NCBI RefSeq assembly: GCF_018917235.1
Contig: NZ_JAHLOF010000006.1
Location: forward strand, 124,001 to 188,000
Length of the DNA stretch: 64,000 nt
Direction: 5' to 3'
Source: Metaclostridioides mangenotii
GTDB taxonomy: Bacteria > Bacillota > Clostridia > Peptostreptococcales > Peptostreptococcaceae
The stretch's first letter is position 1, and each line of letters opens with the position of its first letter. Of this stretch, positions 1-9,480 are shown piece by piece. Position numbers and translations under genes: made by a program. The notes beneath the pieces were generated by a model that ran no database searches, was not told the DNA's origin, and saw nothing but the letters and a program-made list of their open reading frames with translations.

Positions 1-1529
1 TATGATAGACCAGCTGATATATCTCCAATTGATGCTCCTTCTTTTTGTGCTTGTTTTACTTTTGAGTTCATAAATACTGTACATCTAGACCCTAAATCAA
101 CAGGATTTTTAGAGTATATACCTTCTTTAGCAAAGTCTTCAATACCCATCGATAATGAATCTGCAAAAGTCTCTAAAAACGAACCACATCCGGATGAACA
201 CGCCTCATTAAGGATGATACTATCTATTACACCATTTTTTATTTTAAGACACTTCATGTCTTGGCCACCTATGTCTAATATAAAATCAACATTTTCATTG
301 AAGAATTTAGCAGCTTTATAATGTGCAATAGTTTCTATCTCTCCATTGTCTACCTTTAGAGCTTTTTTAATAAGCCCTTCTCCATAACCTGTTACAGTTG
401 CATAAGCTATTTTACTATCTTTAGGAAGTATTTTATATATTTCATTAATAGCTTCTATAGTCGTCTCTAAAGGTGCCCCTTGATTACTTCCATATTGAGA
501 GTAAAGTAAATTACCTTCGTTATCTACAATAGCTAATTTAGTAGTTGTAGATCCTGCATCTATACCAAGATAACAGTTTCCTTTTAAGTCTTTTAACTCT
601 TTTGTTTTTACCTTATCTTTATCATGTCTTTCCTCAAACTCCTTATATTCTTTTTCATCCTTAAAAAGAATATCTATATAATCAGTATCTATGGAATCGA
701 TACTATTAACAGAGTTAAGCTTATTAATCAATGTAGACAAGTTAATACACTCTTCATCACAAGACAGGATACAAGCTCCTAGTGCTACATATAACTGTGC
801 ATTTTCCGGGAATATAATATCATCATTACTTAGATTTAATACCCTCTTAAAAGCTTCCCTAAGTTGGGATAAGAAATAAAGCGGTCCTCCTAAAAATGCA
901 ACATTTCCTTCTATTTTTCTACCACATGACAATACACTCACTGTTTGTACTACTACAGCATTAAAGATGCTCATAGCTATATCAGTTTGTTTAGCCCCAT
1001 CGTTTATTAGGGGTTGTATATCTGTCTTGGCAAAAACACCACATCTTGAAGCGATCGGATAAATTACTTCATAGTCTTTTGCAAGCTCATTCAAGCCCTG
1101 TGCATCAGTTTTTAATAATGATGCCATCTGATCTATAAAAGCACCTGTACCACCAGCACAGATCCCATTCATCCTTTGATCTACACCATCACTTAAAAAA
1201 GTGACTTTTGCATCTTCTCCACCTAATTCAATAACGACATCCGTTTCAGGATTAAAATGTTCAATAGCCTTTGTACTAGAAATAACTTCTTGGGCAAATT
1301 TTACGTCCAAAACTCTAGATATTCCCATTCCTCCAGAACCTGTTATAACAATAGTTATTTTTTTATCTCCAAACTTCTCATACACAGAATTAAGTACTTC
1401 TTTTACAGATTTTATTACATCAGAATAATGTCTTTTGTATTCTTTATAAACTATGTTGTTATTGTTTAGCACCACAACTTTTACTGTTGTAGAACCTACA
1501 TCAACACCTATATGAAATAATTCTTCCAT
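1..1529 (-). CDS. Acyl-CoA dehydratase activase-related large protein, 5' part only
   Basis: The reading frame runs off the left edge, so about 509 N-terminal residues are visible. Two tandem ASKHA ATPase (BcrAD/BadFG) modules can be seen. The first has [10 protein letters not shown] near residue 8 and a CAGGTGAF cluster loop near 123. The second has [10 protein letters not shown] near 318 and ACSSGCGSF near 441. In the family such modules hydrolyse ATP and hold a bridging [4Fe-4S] cluster between Cys residues to inject a low-potential electron into a dehydratase-like partner. Proteins that start with two such modules are usually about 1400 residues long and carry DUF2229 and dehydratase-like domains after them; that part lies outside the window. 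The ATG at 1529 has GGAGG six bases upstream. The physiological substrate is unknown. Confidence 0.85.
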   Translation of the reverse strand, partial: MEELFHIGVDVGSTTVKVVVLNNNNIVYKEYKRHYSDVIKSVKEVLNSVYEKFGDKKITIVITGSGGMGISRVLDVKFAQEVISSTKAIEHFNPETDVVIELGGEDAKVTFLSDGVDQRMNGICAGGTGAFIDQMASLLKTDAQGLNELAKDYEVIYPIASRCGVFAKTDIQPLINDGAKQTDIAMSIFNAVVVQTVSVLSCGRKIEGNVAFLGGPLYFLSQLREAFKRVLNLSNDDIIFPENAQLYVALGACILSCDEECINLSTLINKLNSVNSIDSIDTDYIDILFKDEKEYKEFEERHDKDKVKTKELKDLKGNCYLGIDAGSTTTKLAIVDNEGNLLYSQYGSNQGAPLETTIEAINEIYKILPKDSKIAYATVTGYGEGLIKKALKVDNGEIETIAHYKAAKFFNENVDFILDIGGQDMKCLKIKNGVIDSIILNEACSSGCGSFLETFADSLSMGIEDFAKEGIYSKNPVDLGSRCTVFMNSKVKQAQKEGASIGDISAGLS

Positions 1530-1594
1530 AATATAACCTCCATCACATAAACCATCTTATTGTAAGTCCTATTTTGATTTTTAGTAAGTTGCTC

Positions 1595-1633
1595 TATAAG
1601 TTTTATGATTAGTTTATAAAATTTATGATTAGT
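1595..1633. repeat. Near-perfect 19-nt direct repeat, period 20
   Basis: Two copies (1595-1613 and 1615-1633) share TTTATGATTAGT and differ at two positions. They lie about 65-105 bases upstream of the activase-related gene. A 20-base period places both on the same face of the helix, as regulator sites often are. No regulator is identified. The rest of 1530-1930 is AT-rich and shows no gene. Confidence 0.4.
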
Positions 1634-1930
1634 AGCTAATCTATTATCTACTAGGTAGTTATTGAGTAGAATAATCAAATCATTATATAAGTAACTTAAC
1701 TGCTAGTTTACTAAAAATTGTAACATATTTCTATATCTTTATATATTTTTACACTAATTTTACAATTGATAAACAATTTAAAATAAATTTTGACAATATC
1801 TTTCATATAACTATTTTATCAGACATTTAATTAATATGTAAAATATTATCAATTAAAGCAAAAAAATAAATAAGTAAATAACAAATCATTTCAAAAGTTA
1901 TTAAAAATTATCATATTTACTTAAATTAAA

Positions 1931-1967
1931 AAAGCACCAAAACGTTTAAATAACGTTTTGGTGCTTT
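1931..1967 (-). terminator. Intrinsic terminator after the Gate-domain gene
   Basis: A perfect 16-bp stem (1931-1946 with 1952-1967) has a 5-base loop. Read on the minus strand it is followed by a run of T. Confidence 0.85.
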
Positions 1968-2013
1968 TGCAATTATATTCTAAGAATAATCTTTAAATAA
2001 GTTTATTTAAAAG

Positions 2014-3210
2014 TTAAAATATCATCTGAATAAACATAAATATAAAGTGAGCAGAGATACCTGCAAATAATCCACCTATTGTATGTGAAAGAATTGCTTT
2101 TCCAGCAAGATCTCTTGCATTAAGCGCATCCATCATACCTATATGTGTACTTAAGTAACCACTCCAACACATTCCCATTGCTGTAAATACTGCTATATCA
2201 TTTGGAGTAACAACGCCATCTGCTATAAATTTAGGTACTAGTGATATTGCAGCCCCAACAGCTCCAAGTGATGTAACTGGGAACGCTATAGCTTCTGCAG
2301 AAGTAAATCCGAATAACGGTTCAAGTATAAAACCAAGTTTATCACCTATTTTAGGTAGTAATTTGATTCCTTCATAAGCAACACCGTTATAAACAGCTTG
2401 ACCTGTTGTTGGATCAGTTGATGGTCCGAATGTAAGGAGCATAACTAGTGTACAGACAACAAGTACTCCAGGAATAATAGCAAGACCCATGTCAACTCCT
2501 AGTTTACCGCCTTCAAGGATAGAATCAAGAGATCTTTGGAATACGTTTCCATCTCTAATCGATCTCATCTCTTCTGCTTTAGTAACTCCATCAGTGTTAT
2601 TTTTATCTTCTTCAGGATTGTAGTTATAGTATTTTTTAGTTTGACGTAACATTAGTCTAACACTTATAATACTTCCTATTATAGCACCTAAGTTACCAAC
2701 TAAGGCTGGAACTATAAACTCTTTTCCTTGTGACATCATAAATGTAGTTACTATAAGTCCCATACCAAATGCAGTTCCCAAGTTACAAAGAGCTGGAACT
2801 TGATATTTTTTAAAATACTGTGTGAATGATTTATCTTTTGCAAATGAGATTATGGCTGGGTTATCAGATAAGTATGTTGTTATAGCACCAGCTATACTCG
2901 CTCCAGGCAAACCGTATAAAGGTCTCATTAATCCTCTAAACAATTTGTTTATTAATGCAATTACCCCAAATTCAGAAAGTAAAGCACTCAGTGCACCTGC
3001 TAAAACAGCTAGAGCCATAATTAAGAATACAGTTTCTAGAAGTAATGCATGCGCAGTAGCCATAATGACCTTAAACATTGTTCCTACACCCATTATGCTA
3101 CCTATGTACCCAAAACCAACTAGCAATACGGCAAGAAATACAAAGGTTTCTGTGTTGACAGGTTTTACTTTCCTCCTATCATCTAACGTCTCCGTTACCT
3201 TTTCTTCCAT
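2014..3210 (-). CDS. Gate-domain (nucleoside recognition, YjiH-like) membrane protein
   Basis: This is an integral membrane protein of about 398 residues with roughly nine or ten hydrophobic segments. It has the conserved Gate-domain features: LSDNPAIISFAKD in the first half and GMCWSGYLSTHIGMMDAL near the C-terminus. Two Gate-like halves are separated by a charged cytoplasmic stretch (KKYYNYNPEEDKNN). Family members are thought to be transporters, but their substrates are not known. The frame is open to an ATG at 3228, but that codon has no ribosome binding site. GGAAGGA lies nine bases before the ATG at 3210, which I take as the start. It seems monocistronic, with a strong terminator downstream. 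In E. coli, yjiH lies near the yjiL/yjiM activase and double-cubane pair, and homologues of that pair occur 5 kb away here. Confidence 0.7.
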   Translation of the reverse strand: MEEKVTETLDDRRKVKPVNTETFVFLAVLLVGFGYIGSIMGVGTMFKVIMATAHALLLETVFLIMALAVLAGALSALLSEFGVIALINKLFRGLMRPLYGLPGASIAGAITTYLSDNPAIISFAKDKSFTQYFKKYQVPALCNLGTAFGMGLIVTTFMMSQGKEFIVPALVGNLGAIIGSIISVRLMLRQTKKYYNYNPEEDKNNTDGVTKAEEMRSIRDGNVFQRSLDSILEGGKLGVDMGLAIIPGVLVVCTLVMLLTFGPSTDPTTGQAVYNGVAYEGIKLLPKIGDKLGFILEPLFGFTSAEAIAFPVTSLGAVGAAISLVPKFIADGVVTPNDIAVFTAMGMCWSGYLSTHIGMMDALNARDLAGKAILSHTIGGLFAGISAHFIFMFIQMIF

Positions 3211-3495
3211 TTTTTTCATTCCTTCCATTTTTGATTATAAAATTTTAGTTTGAATGTTACTTATATATGATTATAATGGCAAATTAAAAACTTTGCAACT
3301 AGAAAAACCTCTATACAACCCATTGCAAACACTGATTCGTTACATTATTCGACAATAATTTATCAGACTTATGCAAGACAAATTATGATATCTTTCTTTT
3401 AAAATTAAATTGTAAATTTATTAACATTGTCCTCTATCCCAACCGACGACTTGCTATCAGGTGTCAAGTTGTATATCAAAAAATACCCAATATAA

Positions 3496-3541
3496 AAAAG
3501 ATTATGAAGAAAATCAAAATTAAATTTCTACATAATCTTTT
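3496..3541 (-). terminator. Intrinsic terminator of gap
   Basis: An 11-bp stem (3496-3506 with 3531-3541) has a 24-base loop and a T run on the minus strand, 38 bases after the gap stop codon. The remainder of 3211-3578 shows no gene. Confidence 0.75.
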
Positions 3542-3578
3542 ATTAAAAAATATAAAAAATATTTTTTTATTTTTTAAT

Positions 3579-4598
3579 CTATTTTAATCTTGCTGCTACA
3601 TATTTTACTAAATCAACTGTTCTAGCAGAATAACCCCACTCATTATCGTACCAAGAAACTACTTTTACCATATTATCTTCCATCACCATAGTTGATAATC
3701 CATCTACTATAGATGACCTACTATCTTGTTTATAGTCGATTGATACTAATGGTTTATCTGAGTATCCAAGCACTCCTTTTAATTCACCTTCAGCAGCTTC
3801 TCTAAGTGCATTATTGACTTCATCAACTGTAACATTTTTTTCAAATTCACAAACTAAGTCTACAAGTGAAACAGTAGGTGTTGGAACTCTAAGAGCAAAT
3901 CCATTTAATTTTCCTTCTAATTGAGGAAGTACTTTGGAAACTGCTTTTGCAGCACCTGTAGTAGTTGGTATTATTGACTCTGCTGCAGATCTAGCTCTTC
4001 TTAAATCTTTATGGCTCTTATCAAGGATTCTTTGATCATTAGTATAAGAGTGAACAGTAGTCATAAGACCTCTCTTAATGCCAAATTTTTCGTTAAGTAC
4101 CTTTGCAAATGGAGCTAAGCAGTTAGTAGTACATGATGCGTTAGAAATTACATGATGCTTGTCATTGTCATACTCTTCTTCATTAACTCCCATAACTATA
4201 GTAACATCTTCATTCTTTCCTGGAGCTGTTATTATAACTTTCTTAGCCCCTGCTTTTATATGCTTTTCTGCTTTTACTTTATCAGTAAATATACCAGTAG
4301 ATTCTATTACTATATCAACCCCTAGATCTTTCCAAGGTATTTCTTCTGGATCATTGTGTCTAAATATTTTAATTTCTTTAGAGTTAACTAGTAAAGTATC
4401 TTCATCTTTAATCTCAACGTCTCCTCTAAAAGTTCCATAGCTTGAATCATAAGTAAATAGGTGCGCCAAAGTTTCACAATTTGCTCTAGCATTAATTGCA
4501 ACTATCTCCAAGTCACTACCAAATTCCTCTTGAGCTAATCTTAAAACTTGTCTTCCGATTCTTCCAAACCCATTCATACCCACTTTTATCTTCATCAA
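3579..4598 (-). CDS. gap: Glyceraldehyde-3-phosphate dehydrogenase, type I
   Basis: This glycolytic enzyme oxidises and phosphorylates glyceraldehyde 3-phosphate with reduction of NAD(P). The 339 residues match the family length. The Rossmann loop NGFGRIGR is at 9-16, the catalytic Cys156 sits in SNASCTTNC, and WYDNEWGYS lies near the C-terminus. The residue after VAIN, which is normally the Asp that selects NAD, is Ala37 and is followed by Arg38. This suggests relaxed or NADP-accepting cofactor use. The start ATG at 4598 has AAGGGAG nine bases upstream. The gene has its own promoter and terminator and stands alone, without pgk or tpi beside it. Confidence 0.96.
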   Translation of the reverse strand: MMKIKVGMNGFGRIGRQVLRLAQEEFGSDLEIVAINARANCETLAHLFTYDSSYGTFRGDVEIKDEDTLLVNSKEIKIFRHNDPEEIPWKDLGVDIVIESTGIFTDKVKAEKHIKAGAKKVIITAPGKNEDVTIVMGVNEEEYDNDKHHVISNASCTTNCLAPFAKVLNEKFGIKRGLMTTVHSYTNDQRILDKSHKDLRRARSAAESIIPTTTGAAKAVSKVLPQLEGKLNGFALRVPTPTVSLVDLVCEFEKNVTVDEVNNALREAAEGELKGVLGYSDKPLVSIDYKQDSRSSIVDGLSTMVMEDNMVKVVSWYDNEWGYSARTVDLVKYVAARLK

Positions 4599-4632
4599 TA
4601 TATTTCTCCCTTCGTGTACTTTTTACATGATT

Positions 4633-4661
4633 ATTGTACACTATATAGAGCATATATTCAA
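4633..4661 (-). promoter_or_regulatory. Sigma-A-type promoter of gap
   Basis: On the minus strand, TTGAAT (4656-4661) and TACAAT (4633-4638) are separated by 17 bases. They lie about 35-60 bases before the gap start. Confidence 0.7.
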
Positions 4662-4899
4662 TATTTTTATACATTAAATATATTTTTATCATCAATTTTA
4701 AAATCTAAAGCTATATATGATATACTTTTTATTTAAATAGTGAATATAGTATGTATTATATGCAATGTGATCTTGCCAAATATATTTTTAAATTCAAAAT
4801 TTCAATTTCTACTATTTTAATGATATATTTTAAAACATTACAGAACACGTTTTTGACTCCTTTACCTACCTTTAGTTCAAAAATGCTAAAATAGAATAA

Positions 4900-4938
4900 A
4901 GGTTGTACATTACACAACTGATACGTACTGTACAACCT
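4900..4938 (-). terminator. Hairpin terminator after the B3/4-domain gene
   Basis: A 10-bp perfect stem (4900-4909 with 4929-4938) is followed on the minus strand by an interrupted T-rich stretch. It is about 30 bases after the stop codon. The remainder of the 4662-4967 gap shows no gene. Confidence 0.6.
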
Positions 4939-4967
4939 CTTTATTTTATTATTAAATTTTTTATAAA

Positions 4968-5669
4968 TTATAACTCCATCTCCATATGATCTTTGTCGAC
5001 CAATCCAACTTCTACATCACACTCAAAGATCTCCTTAAGCAACTTAGCAAGTTCATCTCTAGCCTTAATTATCTTATTTACATTGTTGTCTTTAAAACCA
5101 TCTATAGGAAAAAATATATTTTTACTATTTTCAGTTATCTTGCCTTCTTCGCCTTGTCTCCAGATCCACCTTCTAGTCTTAACTTTATCTCCAACAGAAT
5201 AAATAAGTTCACCACCTTCTATAAATTCTGGCTCAGTCTCTCCAAAAGGAATAAATTTATCGCCTTCTTTAGAGAATCTAACACTAACATCATCATTGCT
5301 AAGATCCATATCATGCGCTCCTAAAGGAAGTAAGTATTTTAATGAAATTGAATTTCCAAGATCCACAATAGGATTTATATAAGGTAGCTTTTTATTTTTT
5401 GCTACTCTCGATGTCATAGCTTCAATAGAGCTCATAAATTTATTTGGATTTATTCCTAACTCTCTAAAAGCATCTCTATAAGGAATAATCTCTTCAGATT
5501 CCTTAACCTTTTTGCCTTCAAAGTAATTTTCTGTATTTTCAATACTAATATCAAGTAAGTTGGCAATTCTCTCTATAGTTTTTGTATTATCAATCCCTTT
5601 TGCCACTACAACCCCAAAACAAACATTTTCTAACTTATCAAATACTTCTTTGTCTACTTTGAACTTCAT
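4968..5669 (-). CDS. B3/B4 tRNA-binding-domain protein
   Basis: The 233-residue soluble protein matches the stand-alone B3/4 domain family, related to the B3/B4 editing module of the phenylalanyl-tRNA synthetase beta chain. Typical features are YRDAFRELGINPNKF near residue 83, IVDLGNSISLKYLLPLGAHD near 122, and the C-terminal basic RRWIWRQGEEGKI segment. Stand-alone members may hydrolyse mischarged aminoacyl-tRNA or bind amino acids; this is inferred from the fold only. The ATG at 5669 has GGAGGT at good spacing. It is flanked by unrelated genes and a terminator, so it is probably monocistronic. Confidence 0.75.
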   Translation of the reverse strand: MKFKVDKEVFDKLENVCFGVVVAKGIDNTKTIERIANLLDISIENTENYFEGKKVKESEEIIPYRDAFRELGINPNKFMSSIEAMTSRVAKNKKLPYINPIVDLGNSISLKYLLPLGAHDMDLSNDDVSVRFSKEGDKFIPFGETEPEFIEGGELIYSVGDKVKTRRWIWRQGEEGKITENSKNIFFPIDGFKDNNVNKIIKARDELAKLLKEIFECDVEVGLVDKDHMEMEL

Positions 5670-5851
5670 ACAGCTACCTCCAAAACATTTACAATATTTT
5701 CTTATTATAATCCATTTTATTTCTATTGAAACCTTTAGTCAATTGCTTCTTTTATAAAGTTAGCATATTTACCTGAAAAACAAACAGATTATATATTTAT
5801 TTACTATAGGGATTTTTATTATTTTATAAAGTAAATTCTCCTTGAATTTAG

Positions 5852-5885
5852 AATAAGATTACCTTAATATTAAGGTAATCTTATT
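5852..5885 (-). terminator. Palindromic terminator overlapping the protease stop codon
   Basis: A perfect 15-bp inverted repeat (5852-5866 with 5871-5885) has a 4-base loop. The TAA stop of the protease gene (5870-5872) lies at the base of the loop. The T tract beyond it is weak. Confidence 0.6.
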
Positions 5886-8308
5886 AGTTTAAATGCTTCT
5901 GCAAAAGCCTCTGTATTTGCCCCTCCTCCAACTTGCGTCGCAGAAGTAAATACTTTTCCTTTCAGCGCAGCCTTTTGCTCAACTGATAATTTATTTCCAA
6001 CTAATAGTATTGGTGATTTTGTTTTGCTTCCTAAAGCACCAACTGAAAGTCCGTCGATTAAATCTCCGCTGTTCTTTGAACCATCTTTTACTACATATAA
6101 ATTATTGTACTGGCTTCCGTTAATACTATCTTTGTAAAAATGGTCTACGATTTTGGCATTTGTATCATTTCTATTTTCACCAGATAATCTAGTCGGATTA
6201 ATAAGTTGACCTTCTAAATCAGAAGATAGTGAAGACGTCCCACCGACTATATATGTTTTTTCTATATTAGAGACCTTTTCAAATTGATCTAAGTCTTTAA
6301 CTTGGCTTTTAGGGTCTGCTAGTATTATAGGTATATTATTTTCTCCTGCTGGAGCTCCTATACTTATAGCATCAGCCAACCCTCTAACACCATTTACTAC
6401 AGCAATTTTTGATACTTTATTTTTTTCATTTAATTTGTAAGCTAAATTCATACTAGTTTTATATCTATCTTCACCTGATATTCTATCTACAGCAAAACCT
6501 GACGACCTAAGTTTCTCTTCAACAGATTTACTTACTGAATTTTCTCCACCAATTATATATACGTTTTTAGCTTTAAGTCTATTTATTTCGTCTAATGTAA
6601 TTTTATTTAATGTATTTTTCTCTGTTAATAGAACAGGTGAATTTAATGATGATGCGTACGGTGTAGCAGATAATGCATCAGGTATAGCATTTCCATTTAC
6701 AAGTACCACATTATCAGAAGTCGACCAACCCTTTTTGCTTATTTTCACAGATGTATCGTATCTATCAGTACCTATCAAATTTTCTTTATTTACATCTTTG
6801 TAAGTTGTATTTTTAGTTATTGCTTTTATTGTAAAATTCATTGGATAAAATTCAGATGAAGAATTGACATCCTTAAAATTATCTCCTTCTAAAATATAAC
6901 TTTCACCCAAATCAGCTTTAGCTATAAAACCGTCGTATCCTTTTACTTCTGATTCGGTAAACATAGATACATTTCCAGTTCCTTCTCCATCTATCTCTAC
7001 TACAATAGCTCCTTTTCCTTTAGGAATTTTATAAGAATCTACCTCAGCATTTGTATATCCTGAAAACTCTATATTTCCTCCGCCAATTTTAACCATTCTA
7101 TCTTTTTGAGGCGAATTTCCAACCACTGGTGCATAATAAATATTATACTTAGAGCCTATGCTATCACTCATAAATGTCACTGAATCCAATACTTCACTAT
7201 CACTGCTAAAGTCAAATACATTAGCTGCAGTAATCTTTTGACCAACAATAGGAGCTAATCCTGCATATTCATGTTGGTAAATTTTCTTACTTTCATCTGG
7301 CATTTCAACGTTTTTTATTGCAAAATTATCTGTATCTGACATCAAAGTCTTGTCTTCATATGAAATCCAAAGGTAACCACCCTCTGAATTGTATGGTCCC
7401 CAACTGTTTTTAGCCAGCCATGCTCCATTGTTTTTAGGCTTATAGTCAGGATTAAAGTTATCCTTAGAATAATTGTCATCCCATCCGATTATTGATATTG
7501 TATGATTTGTGTACTGGTATACATTACAGTTGTAAGATGATTTATCTTGACTTAAATATCTATTGTAATGCCCATAACCCGATATTATAGCTCCATACTT
7601 TAACACAGAGTTCTTCATGGATTCAATATTATCATTTATATGTACAACTTCAGTTACGTTTACTTGTGTATCTTCTGCATCCATATTACTTGGTCTTGTA
7701 GCACCAAGTGCCATAGGTACCTTACCATTGTATGGAATATCCTTTTCTAATTTAGGACCCATCCAAGATGTTAAATATCCAATAGCTGTAAAATTTGAAG
7801 CACCAGTCATATCCGTCAAATTCCATCCATAATCACCATTAGTTGCCCACCACTTTAAATGTTCTTCTGAAAAATCATATTCGCCCATATTTTTATACTT
7901 TAGGTAGCTTTCTAGTGATGACATGGCTGTAAAAGTCCAACATGTACCTAATTCACCTTGATCCTTTACAGGAGTAGTTAAACCTAATTTTCTTGGATCG
8001 TAGCTAATCGGTAAATTTGCACTTGTTTTTCTCTTCAAATAGTTTGGAACTGAAATCCCTAGACCATTGTCTTTTACATCAGTCGACTCGATTTTATAGG
8101 GAGCTGGAATTCGTCCATTGTACTTATCTGCGTTTCCATTTTCAACATCTTCTAAATATTGCTTATACTCTTGTGTATAGTCCGGTTTATTTATAGATGT
8201 TATAGAATTGTTGTTATATGCAAAAGTTGGTGTTGTCGATACGACAAAAATAGAAATTACCAATCCAACTGATAATAGCCTTTTTATTAAATTTTTTCTC
8301 TTCTTCAT
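5870..8308 (-). CDS. Cwp84-like cell-wall cysteine protease with three CWB2 repeats
   Basis: This is a secreted surface protease of 812 residues. The order is: signal peptide (KKRKN, a hydrophobic core, then TFA), propeptide to about residue 95, papain-type C1A domain, a lectin-like linker of about 200 residues, and three CWB2 repeats from about 512 to the end. The catalytic Cys123 lies in QGELGTCWTFTA, His269 in YTNHTISIIGWDD, and Asn301 in AKNSWG. In C. difficile, Cwp84 (803 residues, same domain order) cleaves the S-layer precursor SlpA, and CWB2 repeats bind the anionic wall polymer PSII. No SlpA gene is in this window, so the substrate is unproven. The frame opens at a GTG (8317), but GGGGTG lies six bases before the ATG at 8308, which is the better start. 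It stands alone with an extended -10 promoter. Confidence 0.9.
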   Translation of the reverse strand: MKKRKNLIKRLLSVGLVISIFVVSTTPTFAYNNNSITSINKPDYTQEYKQYLEDVENGNADKYNGRIPAPYKIESTDVKDNGLGISVPNYLKRKTSANLPISYDPRKLGLTTPVKDQGELGTCWTFTAMSSLESYLKYKNMGEYDFSEEHLKWWATNGDYGWNLTDMTGASNFTAIGYLTSWMGPKLEKDIPYNGKVPMALGATRPSNMDAEDTQVNVTEVVHINDNIESMKNSVLKYGAIISGYGHYNRYLSQDKSSYNCNVYQYTNHTISIIGWDDNYSKDNFNPDYKPKNNGAWLAKNSWGPYNSEGGYLWISYEDKTLMSDTDNFAIKNVEMPDESKKIYQHEYAGLAPIVGQKITAANVFDFSSDSEVLDSVTFMSDSIGSKYNIYYAPVVGNSPQKDRMVKIGGGNIEFSGYTNAEVDSYKIPKGKGAIVVEIDGEGTGNVSMFTESEVKGYDGFIAKADLGESYILEGDNFKDVNSSSEFYPMNFTIKAITKNTTYKDVNKENLIGTDRYDTSVKISKKGWSTSDNVVLVNGNAIPDALSATPYASSLNSPVLLTEKNTLNKITLDEINRLKAKNVYIIGGENSVSKSVEEKLRSSGFAVDRISGEDRYKTSMNLAYKLNEKNKVSKIAVVNGVRGLADAISIGAPAGENNIPIILADPKSQVKDLDQFEKVSNIEKTYIVGGTSSLSSDLEGQLINPTRLSGENRNDTNAKIVDHFYKDSINGSQYNNLYVVKDGSKNSGDLIDGLSVGALGSKTKSPILLVGNKLSVEQKAALKGKVFTSATQVGGGANTEAFAEAFKLIRLP

Positions 8309-8342
8309 AATTTTCACCCCAATAATTCACTTTTCTAATACA

Positions 8343-8351
8343 ATTATAGCA
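8343..8351 (-). promoter_or_regulatory. Extended -10 promoter of the Cwp84-like gene
   Basis: On the minus strand the sequence TGCTATAAT lies 35 bases before the start codon. No good -35 hexamer is seen, which is common for extended -10 promoters. Confidence 0.55.
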
Positions 8352-8600
8352 GATAATGTAAGATTTTAATAAAAATACCAAATATTTATTTTTTTTTATC
8401 AATATTGTAATTTTTTTATTATTTTACTTTATTTTTGTATAAATTTGTAATAAAACTGTTTCTTAATATCTTTTTATAATTTTTCGTCAATCTGAAATCT
8501 TAACTTTACCAAAGTTTTTCTGATATACTTGTCGATGGTATAATCAAACAATTCCCTGAGAAGTTTAATAAATAATTTACAATATAAAAAGTTATCAAAA

Positions 8601-8653
8601 AAGGGGCTGTCCCAAAAATGATTGAATTTAATCATTTTAAAAAGTAGCCCCTT
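8601..8653 (-). terminator. Branched hairpin terminator after the activase gene
   Basis: The outer stem AAGGGGCT/AGCCCCTT (8601-8608 with 8646-8653) encloses a second inverted repeat built on AAAATGATT. On the minus strand it is followed by a T run. It lies about 55 bases past the activase stop codon. The GGGGCTGTCCCAAAA motif resembles the ends of some Firmicute insertion sequences. The gap 8352-8600 shows no gene. Confidence 0.65.
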
Positions 8654-8706
8654 ATTAGTTTAATTTTTTATTAATTTATGTTTATAAAACTTTATTAAAA
8701 AATAAT

Positions 8707-9462
8707 TTATTTATATCCAATTACTGCTGCTCCTAGTGCACCTATTATTTGTGTATCTTCGGCAACAAATATTTTTTTACCTAGCAATTCTTCTATCATT
8801 TTAACTAAGACCTTACTTTTTGCAAGGCCTCCGGTAAATGCAATCTCATCAACTATTTCAGTTCTAGATAGCATCGATACGGATTTATTTGCAATTGATT
8901 TTAGAATTCCAGCTGCTATATTTTCTTTAGCAATATCTTGAGCAAGCAAGCTTACTATTTCTGATTCAGCAAATACAGTACACATACTTGATATATTCAC
9001 CGGTTCATTTCCACTTGCTAGTTTATCTATATTTGAGATATCACTTCCCAATAAATTAGAAGTTATCTCTAAAAATCTACCAGTCCCTGCAGCACATTTA
9101 TCATTCATTATAAAGTTAAATACATTCCCTGCATTATCTAAATTTATAACCTTACTATCTTGACCACCTACATCGAGGATTGTTCTTATATTTTCATTTA
9201 GAAAAAAAATTCCCCTCGTATGACAAGTTATCTCTGTAACCTTTTTGTCAGCGAAATCCATTACGCCTCTACCGTATCCAGTACCAATTGTTTTTATAAT
9301 TTGGTCTTTGGTGATTCCTTCTGACAATAAATCATAAACTTGTTCAGATGTAGTTTTAGGACTCCATCCTGTTGGGAGAATTACTTTTTTGACTATTTTT
9401 TCTCCATCAAACAGAACTCCTTTGGTTGCGACAGATCCTGAGTCAACTCCTATACTATACAT
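8707..9462 (-). CDS. Acyl-CoA dehydratase activase family ATPase (double-cubane protein reductase)
   Basis: The protein is 251 residues of the BcrAD/BadFG family. It shows the phosphate-1 loop GVDSGSVATK at 5-14, DVGGQDSK near 97-104, cluster Cys123 in DKCAAGTGRF, and Cys161 in SMCTVFAESE. A homodimer would hold one [4Fe-4S] cluster between subunits and use ATP to drive low-potential electron transfer. The gene begins 18 bases after the double-cubane reductase gene, so they form an operon. The pair matches the DCCP/DCCP-reductase arrangement of Carboxydothermus and E. coli yjiM/yjiL. No second dehydratase subunit or CoA-transferase adjoins, which argues against a hydroxyacyl-CoA dehydratase role. 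AGGAGG precedes the ATG. Confidence 0.88.
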   Translation of the reverse strand: MYSIGVDSGSVATKGVLFDGEKIVKKVILPTGWSPKTTSEQVYDLLSEGITKDQIIKTIGTGYGRGVMDFADKKVTEITCHTRGIFFLNENIRTILDVGGQDSKVINLDNAGNVFNFIMNDKCAAGTGRFLEITSNLLGSDISNIDKLASGNEPVNISSMCTVFAESEIVSLLAQDIAKENIAAGILKSIANKSVSMLSRTEIVDEIAFTGGLAKSKVLVKMIEELLGKKIFVAEDTQIIGALGAAVIGYK

Positions 9463-9480
9463 ACATCCTCCTAATAGCTC

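Noticed and set aside
8214..8402. 62-residue frame over the 5' end of the Cwp84-like gene
   Set aside because: It lies in another frame of the signal-peptide region, has no ribosome binding site, and covers the promoter.
8601..8653. Inverted repeat with GGGGCTGTCCCAAAA, like the ends of an insertion sequence or MITE
   Set aside because: There is no transposase frame, no target-site duplication, and the placement after a stop codon with a T run fits a terminator.
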